The notes beneath the pieces are model-generated. The model did not search any database, was not told the origin of the DNA, and saw only the letters and a program-made list of their open reading frames with translations. From assembly GCA_002401525.1 (NCBI GenBank), contig NVTH01000003.1, forward strand, positions 31,689-39,026: a stretch of DNA of 7,338 bases, written 5' to 3'. Numbering within the stretch: the first letter of the stretch is position 1; each line of letters begins with the position of its first letter. Positions 1-7,000 of the stretch are shown piece by piece. The DNA is from Moraxellaceae bacterium (GTDB taxonomy: Bacteria > Pseudomonadota > Gammaproteobacteria > Pseudomonadales > UBA3067). Position numbers and translations under genes: made by a program.

Positions 1-14
1 GTTTTGGCGAGTAC

Positions 15-1163
15 ATGGCGCAGCACCTGGACAGGATGACCCCCTATTGCATCGATCTGCCTCGGCGAGAGGTATTGTTTGTCGACACGGGCGATGACGT
101 CGACCTAATATCGTGCAAGCCCTTTATTTATGAAGGGCAGCGCTTGAAGGCTGAGAACGTTATGCGCGTCTCTTTTGATGAACTTCATCAATTAGTTCAG
201 CTAGGGGCCTATGATAAGGTCGTTAAACCGCTATTTTTGTACAGTACAGGCCGCTGCGGTTCCACGCTATTGTGTAATTTGATGGGCGATTGTTCTGACC
301 TAGTGGCTGTTTCGGAGCCGGATTACTTTACTCAGCTTCCTTTTTTAATGCAGAAACACGGTGCCGAAGTGGGTCAAGAGTTGGCGCAAGTGACTCATGA
401 TCTGAGCGTGTTATTGTTGGCCCACATACGAGTCCGATATCCACAAGGAGACGTGGTATTTAAACTTCGCAGTCAGTGCAACGAGGTGGCGGAATTAATC
501 CAATGCGCGTTTCCCGACGCTAGAAATATCTTTCTGTATCGCAATGTAGTGGCCACTGTTAATTCATTTTGTTCGGTGTTGGCTGGTCACCCTTTGATCC
601 GGTTTGCTAATTTACTCAATTCCAAATACTTTCCTTTATTAAATATTATTCCGGTGGGTGTTCTCAACCTAGTGCCCTTATTAAGTGCCAATATCCGGGC
701 GGTAGCGCCGCTTTCTGCTCGGTTTAAATACGGCAAAGTGGGCATTGGCACGGGAACGGGAGTGTTTGCGCTTGCTTGGCTTTCGGGGCTTGATAAAGTG
801 TTGAAAATTCAGCGCAACAACGGTTCATTTTTCGGAGCAGTGTTGCGTTATGAAGAACTGAAAAGTCAGCCTTTCGAGACGATTGCGATGCTGTTGCGAC
901 AATTGGGCTTGCCGCCTCTGAATGAGGACTCAAGAAAGCGAATGGCATTGACGTTACAGCAGGATTCGCAACAAGGCTCTGACTTGGCGAGTTCTGGAGA
1001 GTATGTTTTAAGCGCCTTAGATGAACTATTAATTACGCGAGCCATTGAGTCTCATGAAGTGGTCAATAGCCCGGATTATCAGTTGCCTGGTTCGATAATG
1101 ACAATTCCAGAAAAGAAATCGAATGACGCTCTCAGCAGCGGAGCAACAATGAGGTCGATCTAA
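15..1163 (+). CDS. PAPS-dependent sulfotransferase family protein (start uncertain, possibly 5'-partial)
   Basis: Predicted to transfer a sulfuryl group from PAPS to an unknown acceptor. The 5'-phosphosulfate-binding loop STGRCGSTLL lies at residues 77-86, just after a hydrophobic strand (PLFLY). The 3'-phosphate-binding region is FLYRNVVATVNSF at about 173-185, with Arg176 and Ser184 as the likely contacts. The late family motif RYEELKSQP starts at 278 and runs into a helix ending LGLP at 300. These three blocks in this order are typical of the bacterial Sulfotransfer families. The region 200-265 is unusually hydrophobic and could form an acceptor pocket or membrane-associated surface (inference). 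The first 65 residues match no motif I know. The frame stays open through the 14 nt before the ATG and no convincing ribosome site precedes it, so the true start may lie outside the window. Another ATG is at 36. The next gene begins 2 nt after the stop, so the two are probably co-transcribed. The substrate cannot be told from sequence. Confidence 0.82.
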   Translation: MAQHLDRMTPYCIDLPRREVLFVDTGDDVDLISCKPFIYEGQRLKAENVMRVSFDELHQLVQLGAYDKVVKPLFLYSTGRCGSTLLCNLMGDCSDLVAVSEPDYFTQLPFLMQKHGAEVGQELAQVTHDLSVLLLAHIRVRYPQGDVVFKLRSQCNEVAELIQCAFPDARNIFLYRNVVATVNSFCSVLAGHPLIRFANLLNSKYFPLLNIIPVGVLNLVPLLSANIRAVAPLSARFKYGKVGIGTGTGVFALAWLSGLDKVLKIQRNNGSFFGAVLRYEELKSQPFETIAMLLRQLGLPPLNEDSRKRMALTLQQDSQQGSDLASSGEYVLSALDELLITRAIESHEVVNSPDYQLPGSIMTIPEKKSNDALSSGATMRSI

Positions 1164-1165
1164 CA

Positions 1166-1195
1166 GTGAAGCTAGAACAAGTGAAGCTAGAACAA
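1166..1195 (+). repeat. Exact 15-bp tandem duplication covering the GTG start codon
   Basis: The unit GTGAAGCTAGAACAA occurs twice back to back (1166-1180 and 1181-1195), giving the N-terminus MKLEQ-VKLEQ. Being a multiple of three, it keeps frame and places a second GTG in frame 15 nt downstream. The following codons (GCGAAACAG) resemble a decayed third copy. It is probably a recent slippage event, because the two copies are identical at every base. Confidence 0.95.
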
Positions 1196-1927
1196 GCGAA
1201 ACAGCAGCGTAGAATTGCCATTTTTAAGTTTGTGCTTTTAGCGGGCATTATTGCCGTCACCGGGTTACTTTACCGAGTGTTGGATTTAGGGCAGATGTCC
1301 AGCATGGAAGGTGTAGGTGATGTAGTAGTACAGGTTCGAGCAATGTCGAATGACTATGGCGCAGTTGGAGCGGGGCTGTTTTTAATGGCGGGGATTTGCG
1401 CCATTATTTTAAATATTCCAACTGTGATCGTCATTGCGGTGGCCTCGGCGATTTATGGGGGGGTGGGTGCTTTGTTGTTGGGAGTGCTGTTATTAAACTC
1501 GGCGACCACGTGCATTTATTTTATTGGTAAAAAACTAGGCCGCGATTTTATTTTTCAATTTTTTGGCCGCTCCATTAATCGGCTTGAAGCGCAATTCGAA
1601 GACCGAGGTTTAATTACTGTAATCCATTTACGATTGCTATTTTTCGCTTTGCCGCCGATGAATTGGTTTTTAAGTGTAATGAATCTTAGTTACCGCGATT
1701 ACGGTTTGGGAACATTGATTGGCGGATTACCAAAGACGGTTATGTACGCTTGGTTAGGAGGCACTGTCTTTAATGCGCTGGCTGAAGGCGGGCACGAATT
1801 AAGTGAGTTCTACCTTGAAATGGCTGTTCCTGTGGTGGCGAGTGTGAGCTTGAGTGTGATTCTTAAAATGGTTGATATTCGATATATGAGCGGCAAAGAA
1901 GATTCTGATGCCGCAATCAAAGAATAG
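1166..1927 (+). CDS. TVP38/TMEM64 family (SNARE-associated/DedA-like) inner-membrane protein
   Basis: A 253-residue polytopic membrane protein, about the usual length for the TVP38/TMEM64 family. A basic, Gln-rich N-terminus precedes a first membrane helix at about 18-36. The family core spans about 65-205. It holds a hydrophobic pair with the Gly-rich ASAIYGGVGALLLG stretch at 93-106, then FIGKKLGRDF around 119-128. The second re-entrant half has RLLFFALPPMNW near 156-167, then the YGLGTLIGGLPKTVMYAWLGG segment from 179. A last helix lies at about 219-236, followed by a short charged tail. Relatives in the DedA/VTT superfamily are linked to phospholipid handling and membrane homeostasis; a specific role here is unknown. 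The start is GTG at 1166, 2 nt after the upstream stop, with GAGG at 1151-1154 as a weak, rather distant ribosome site, so translational coupling is likely. A second in-frame GTG at 1181 lies in an exact 15-bp duplication and is a possible alternative start. Confidence 0.85.
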   Translation: MKLEQVKLEQAKQQRRIAIFKFVLLAGIIAVTGLLYRVLDLGQMSSMEGVGDVVVQVRAMSNDYGAVGAGLFLMAGICAIILNIPTVIVIAVASAIYGGVGALLLGVLLLNSATTCIYFIGKKLGRDFIFQFFGRSINRLEAQFEDRGLITVIHLRLLFFALPPMNWFLSVMNLSYRDYGLGTLIGGLPKTVMYAWLGGTVFNALAEGGHELSEFYLEMAVPVVASVSLSVILKMVDIRYMSGKEDSDAAIKE

Positions 1928-1979
1928 ATTAAATTTTAACGTGTGCCAGACGGACGCATTGTTGACCCAACATTCAACA

Positions 1980-4028
1980 CTAAAACCACACCAGTATTCC
2001 CGAAAGATTGTCTCTGGCTTCGCCCTCTAAAACGATTTTTTTAAGGTGATCACCCGCTGCGAGAGGTGAATCATGGCTTAGCCCGTGGTTGATTTGATTG
2101 CTGCTAAGGTCTCCATAGAGGCCGTCTGAACAAAGTAGAAAGCGATCGCCCTTCTCTAAATGAAGAAAGCCGTTTTCGACGTCCAAGTCTTCGTACACTC
2201 CGATGGCTCGAGTAATGGCGTGGTTTTTGTTGGCTCCGGAAGCGTGTGCTTCGGTGGGGCTGTCATTGCCATTGTCATTGTCGCTGCTATTGCCATCGCT
2301 ATTGTTATTATTATTCCCTATGCAGTGATCCTGGGTGAGTTGCAATAACTGATTATTTCTTCGTAAATATAATCTGCTGTCTCCAGCCCAAAGGTAAGCG
2401 CATTGATTTTCGTAGCGCAGTAAAATTACTACAGTGCTGCCACAAGTGATTTGTTGGGATTCTGAGAAATCCAAAATTTGACGGTTGGCGAGGTTAAGCG
2501 CTTCTTTGATCTGATCGATATTATTAAAGAGGTCGCCCTGGAAGTCCACAAGGCTGAGTTGCTCTACAATGGTTTGACTGGCTTTTTCGCCTGAGCTGTG
2601 GCCACCCATGCCGTCTGCCACCACCCATAAGCATCGATTACTGTGACTGAGAATCGCATCTTGATTTTGTTTGCGTCGATTGCCAACTTCGCAAAACTCC
2701 GCGCTATATTGCGGGTAAGTTAAAGGCTCAGGAGGCGGATCGAGGGAGAGGGGGACCAGGGTGTTTGCCTCAATTTCAGGGTCAGTGTGTGTCTCTTCAT
2801 GGCTGCGTGATAAATAGTTCGGGATTGTGGCTTCACTGGAAAACGCATCTTGCTGGGAAGTATTTTGGAGATCCAGTTGCGGTTTTGACCGTGGTTCTAA
2901 TGGTGCTTCTGATTCTGATGGTGCCGTAGCTGCAGTATTTGAAATTGTAACTGCAGTACTTGAAATTAATGTCTTCGGCGCAACATTGTCCGGCGTTCTA
3001 ATCGTGAGTGTGGGTATTGTTTCAGGGTGTGGTTCGGATAAATCTAACGGTGATGTTTCGAGAACGGGTTGCGCAGCGTCTTGGATGGACTGGGCAGTTA
3101 TTTCTGCTGGATTGATGGGCGAAGTCGTTTCAACGTTGTTGCTCGTGTCTGGATTGTTGCTCGTGTCTGGATTGTTGCTCGTGTCTGGATTGTTGCTCGT
3201 GTCTGGATTGTTATTTGTTTCTGAATTATTGCTCGGATCTGGATTATTATTGATGCCTGGCACGACTGCCGGGGGTTCGTTGATGACCAACGAGAGGTTC
3301 TTTGGACGCCAATGATGATTGCCTTCAAAGCCAGACAACATGGATACAAATTGATGTCGATTGGGCAGCCCGCTATTGACGAGAAATGAAGGCTCTATGG
3401 ACTGACTGCCATTGCTCCACCACAAAGTCGCATTGTTGCGCTGTTTCATTAGATCCATGAGCCACAATCCAGAAACGGCGCCAGCAAGATCAGCTTGATC
3501 AGAGAGGACGAAGCGATGGCAGTTGATAGTATCGGGAAGTGGATCTATATTTTGTTGTTGAATCAGCTGTTGCAAGGTCACACTGTGTTGATGCAATTCG
3601 TTCGCGAGCATGTCAATGTCGGCGGTTTCTGAATGCAGGTATTTTAGGAAAAATGATTCCAAATCCGTAAAAATAGACTGCATGGCTTGGGAAAAAAGCG
3701 CAGGTGTTTGTTGCGGATCCACTGGCATGGCAATGGTCATTGGGAAGTAGCGGCCCACTCGGTCTACCGACGGGGCTACGATGCCAATATAGGCATGATC
3801 GTCGATCACGGCAGGGGCAATAAAAAACCGCCAAATTGGGCTGGTGAGATAATGTTCTGTCCATTGGTTTCCAAAATGTTGTTGGAACGCCAATAAATTA
3901 TTTTGCAACCAATTGTCCCAACGATGAATAAATCGTTGCGATAGATTGCGCTGTATAAAATCGCCATTAATTGGCAGCTTGCCAAAAAAGCCAAATTCAG
4001 GTGTGTTGTTTATATTACGGCGGGGCAT
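1980..4028 (-). CDS. tagF: TagF-PppA fusion: T6SS repressor domain joined to PP2C phosphatase
   Basis: A 682-residue two-domain cytoplasmic regulator of type VI secretion. Residues 1-250 are a TagF (DUF2094, SciT-type) domain: GFFGKLPINGDFIQR opens at 13, SPIWRFFIAP is at 63-72, and PSVDRVGRYFP is at 86-96. Residues 251-437 are a low-complexity linker with repeated NNPDTS units. Residues 440-682 are a PP2C (PPM) Ser/Thr phosphatase: NQDA at 455-458, ADGMGGH at 471-477, AGDSRLY at 548-554, LTQDH at 564-568, AITRAIG at 604-610, CSDGLYGDL at 633-641 and ARDN at 671-674. The metal-binding aspartates (457, 472, 635, 673) are all present, so an active enzyme is expected. In the family, TagF represses T6SS through Fha and PppA removes the activating threonine phosphate added by PpkA. 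Natural TagF-PppA fusions are known, for example in Agrobacterium. The ATG overlaps the end of tssM by 19 bp. The long linker and the Asn-rich insert at 571-590 are unusual. Confidence 0.94.
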   Translation of the reverse strand: MPRRNINNTPEFGFFGKLPINGDFIQRNLSQRFIHRWDNWLQNNLLAFQQHFGNQWTEHYLTSPIWRFFIAPAVIDDHAYIGIVAPSVDRVGRYFPMTIAMPVDPQQTPALFSQAMQSIFTDLESFFLKYLHSETADIDMLANELHQHSVTLQQLIQQQNIDPLPDTINCHRFVLSDQADLAGAVSGLWLMDLMKQRNNATLWWSNGSQSIEPSFLVNSGLPNRHQFVSMLSGFEGNHHWRPKNLSLVINEPPAVVPGINNNPDPSNNSETNNNPDTSNNPDTSNNPDTSNNPDTSNNVETTSPINPAEITAQSIQDAAQPVLETSPLDLSEPHPETIPTLTIRTPDNVAPKTLISSTAVTISNTAATAPSESEAPLEPRSKPQLDLQNTSQQDAFSSEATIPNYLSRSHEETHTDPEIEANTLVPLSLDPPPEPLTYPQYSAEFCEVGNRRKQNQDAILSHSNRCLWVVADGMGGHSSGEKASQTIVEQLSLVDFQGDLFNNIDQIKEALNLANRQILDFSESQQITCGSTVVILLRYENQCAYLWAGDSRLYLRRNNQLLQLTQDHCIGNNNNNSDGNSSDNDNGNDSPTEAHASGANKNHAITRAIGVYEDLDVENGFLHLEKGDRFLLCSDGLYGDLSSNQINHGLSHDSPLAAGDHLKKIVLEGEARDNLSGILVWF
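2259..2318 (-). repeat. Asn/Asp/Ser/Gly triplet-rich tract inside the PP2C domain
   Basis: An impure triplet repeat made almost wholly of AAT/AAC, GAT/GAC, AGC and GGC codons encodes residues 571-590 of the fusion protein (GNNNNNSDGN followed by SSDNDNGNDS). It lies between the LTQDH and AITRAIG motifs, the position of the flap subdomain in bacterial PP2C enzymes. Units are triplets, so length changes would keep frame. Confidence 0.85.
3136..3261 (-). repeat. 18-bp in-frame minisatellite encoding hexapeptide NNPDTS-type repeats
   Basis: Seven consecutive 18-bp units fill the start of the interdomain linker (about residues 256-298). Read on the + strand, units at 3136, 3154, 3172 and 3190 are identical (TTGTTGCTCGTGTCTGGA). 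The units at 3208, 3226 and 3244 are progressively degenerate. On the coding strand they give Asn-Asn-Pro-Asp-Thr-Ser repeats. The perfect copies sit at one end and the decayed ones at the other, as expected of an array growing by slippage or unequal recombination. The 18-bp period preserves reading frame. Confidence 0.95.
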
Positions 4029-7000
4029 TTGAAACTCATCCTCGAGGCAATTCGATAGGGATTGTGGGCGCTGCCCGCAACCAGTCCGTAACTCGCGGAG
4101 TAACCGCTGGGGGTTAAAAATTTCACATTATAGTTTGATGTATTTGAGGCGCGTTTCATTTGTATTTTATCGAGTAGCCGAAACCAAGCCCAGTCGCCTT
4201 CTGCATAAATGGAAATATCATTGCCATTCACGGGGCGGAGCGTGAAGTGTGCGCCGGAACTAGGTTGTGGGCCGGGCCAATTGAGTTGACTGGATATTAA
4301 AGGACCAAATTCATAGCTAATGGATTGACCATCAAGATTCAGATAAAAACCTCGCAGCCCGTCGTCGAGTTGTTGAGGTTTTACTTTGAACAATGTACTG
4401 ATTTGTTTTTCGCCCACCTTAAAAAAGGACTTTTTAATGTAATGGGCTTTTTCGAAGGCTGTTAATGCTTCGGGAGAGATACTGATGAGGCTTTGTTGAT
4501 CTTTGTACACTCGCCAGGGGGTCTTGGTGGTATCGATGTAATCTTTGAGGTTGTCGTTGAAAAAATTGTGCATCACTCCGCGGTAGCCAAAAAAAGCGCC
4601 AAAATCTGCCAGGCTTATTTCGTCATTGGAATTCCTAACGAATGGGTAGCGATTTTCCACTGCACCTAAACAGTATTCGTAGGACTCTTCCGCCCAAAGC
4701 TGATTAATGTGGATTAGTGCGCCTCCGAAAGCCAAACTGGCAGTGCGATTGGCGACGCTATTCATAAAGGGCGCGACCAATAGAGAGGGCTGACTTTTAG
4801 CCGCTTGGCGAGTGCGAAGTATTTTTTCTTCGCCCGTTTTTACCAGTGTTGAATCCAACGCTCCATCGCGAGAGATAAGCGATACTTTATTCATAAAGCC
4901 GTACAGTTCGTCGAATTGAGTGAGTGCAGTATTGAGTGGGATTGCTCGGCCTTCCGCAGTTTCTATAACGCTGCGATGTAACGGGGCAAATCGTCGCGTG
5001 ATGGGGTCCGATGATTGAGCCAACGAGCCACTATCAAAGTTGGAGGAGCTTCCCAAAATACGTTTTAATTTTTCTTGTGCTGCTTTAAGTTTCGAATTGC
5101 CTGATAGATTGCCACTGACCTGCGCCAGCCCGAATTGAGTTTCTTCCTTGACGGCGAGTAACAGTTGTTGCAAGGGCGAAGGAACGGTTTGCCCAGAGAG
5201 GGTATTGAGCACTAATGCGGCGTCATCGTAGTTAGTGAAGGGAGCAATGTCGAGATCCGTTAAAAGGCTTTCATAGGCGGCAATGTAGTCTTTTTGGTAA
5301 AGAGTCTTTACTGAGCTGGCTAATGATTCTTTATCTATGTTTCGGTTGTGGCGATAGTCGTCTCCGTAAACCCAGGATTCCTCGATGACCTCTTCGGTGA
5401 GCTTGTCGATTTCCTCATTCATCACCTGCTGATGCGCTGCTTTGGTATAAAGCGACTCAATGCCTTCACTCAAAGAGCGGCCGCTCTTACGAACAAAGAC
5501 TCGATTAGCTTGTTGTTGACCTGCTTTGTCGTAAACCGTAAATGGAGGCAGGTGAGCTAAATCGATTTGTTTTAAGCGACTGTAAATAGTTCGGTCGAGT
5601 GGGGTGTTGGCTAACTGTAATTGCGCTTTTTTAATTAAGGCTGCGTCCAATGCCATGGGCAATGGCACCGGGCGTTGTTGAAATAGTACCTCAATGTGCG
5701 CGGACAGTTGTTGGTATTGCTCAGTGCTTAACTCTCGAGCGAGAGGTTGTAGCCAACTAAGGCGATAAAAGCTGCTGACTTCATCACCGTTGTAGTGTTG
5801 TTCTGAGCCAAGCATCAGGTAGGTACGCAGTGCTGCGTAGGTGTAAGTGTCGTCGTGCTCGTGATCGCTGATGCTGTATTCGGTTTGCAGCATTAATCGA
5901 GAAAGTAATATTTTATTAAGAATTTCTAAGTAGCTTGCATTGGCACTGTTGCCAATCTTTTCTTGTTGGGATAGACCGAGGGAGATGGGTAACGACGTTG
6001 AATTTAGATTTACATCGTAACCGGCGGGCAGAGATCGAGCTGCATTTAATAGCGGCAGGGTGGCAATGATGTCGAGTTCTGTGGCAGAGAGTTGATCGGA
6101 TATAGTCTGCGCGGAGGCAATTTCATTGAGCGAGTGGTTGATGAATTCTCGATTATCAAAGTAAGACAAAGTCCAACCGCCAAGCACTGTGAGCGATGCA
6201 ATGCTGATGGCAGCGATGGCACCTAAGTTGAAAAGCCGTAATTTTTTCTCAAACTTAATGTCGGTGCCTACTAACCCGCTTTCTTTAAACACAATATTTT
6301 CGAATAGGTTTTTGATGAAAAAACTTCTGCCTTTGTTATGAGACTTAACCGGCTGACCGGCGCCGCCTAGTTTATTCATCAAACGATCGATGGGGGTGCC
6401 TTCTTGGGTGCCGCTGCAGAAGTAGAAACCTCTGAGTAACAACGGTTGGGAAAAGCGACTGTTTTCGAAAACATCTGTTAAGAATCGTTCTAACAACGGT
6501 TTGATAACGTGCAATTGTTTGGGGAAGGAGCTGATTTTTTCTGCGCGCTGTTGGTCTCTCTCTTGGTGTAAGCGAGGGATTAAACGCTGGTTAACGGTTT
6601 GTAAAAGCTGATCGTACTGACTTGAAAATAAGCCTAGTGAAGTAGAGTTGGAGGCTTTTTTCTCGTAAGGGAAGGTGACCCCCCATACTTGATCGAGCTC
6701 CGCTTTGCTGTAACTGTCGAAATACTCTTCAAAGCCAGAAATTAAATCGGTTTTGGTGATTAACACATACACTGGGAATTCGACTTTAAAAGCTTCTCTT
6801 AATTCTTGCAGACGATTACTGATGGCGGCTACTTGAAGCGCTCTTTGTTCCGGTGTTTGTAGTAATAACTCTTGAACACTTACGCTGACAAATACGCCAT
6901 TAATTGGACGCCGTTTGCGAAATTTTTTCAGTAGTAGAAGAAAGTCTTGCCACGCCGAACTGTCCAATTCTTTATGGCTGTCTTGAGTGGTGTAGCGGCC

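Noticed and set aside
724..948. A 74-codon - strand frame inside the sulfotransferase gene
   Set aside because: It is antisense to a conserved coding region, has no recognisable motif and no ribosome site; it is a shadow.
1..1927. Sulfotransferase/TVP38 pair as a T6SS effector-immunity module
   Set aside because: Orientation is opposite to the T6SS operon, there is no VgrG, PAAR, Hcp or adaptor gene nearby, and neither protein carries a toxin or MIX/Rhs-type marker.
1960..1979. Inverted repeat TGTTGA/TCAACA with an 8-nt loop in the convergent gap, as a bidirectional terminator
   Set aside because: The stem is only 6 bp and AT-leaning, an alternative 5-bp pairing competes with it, and no T-run follows on either strand. 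Factor-independent termination is not supported; one or both operons may end by Rho.
3136..3261. Repeat array as a CRISPR
   Set aside because: Units are directly adjacent 18-mers with no unique spacers, and they are coding in frame within the linker of a two-domain protein.
2827..3315. A 162-codon + strand frame rich in SGLLLV repeats, opposite the linker
   Set aside because: It is the antisense reading of the 18-bp repeat and the low-complexity linker. The opposite strand carries a clear TagF-PppA protein with conserved motifs on both sides, and no ribosome site or family motif supports the + frame.
3098..3349. An 83-codon - strand frame with IQTRAT repeats
   Set aside because: It is an alternate-frame shadow of the same minisatellite; an array with a period of 18 keeps several frames open. 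It has no independent support.
5348..5560. A 70-codon + strand frame inside tssM
   Set aside because: It is antisense to the IcmF-related region of tssM and shows no family features; it is a shadow.
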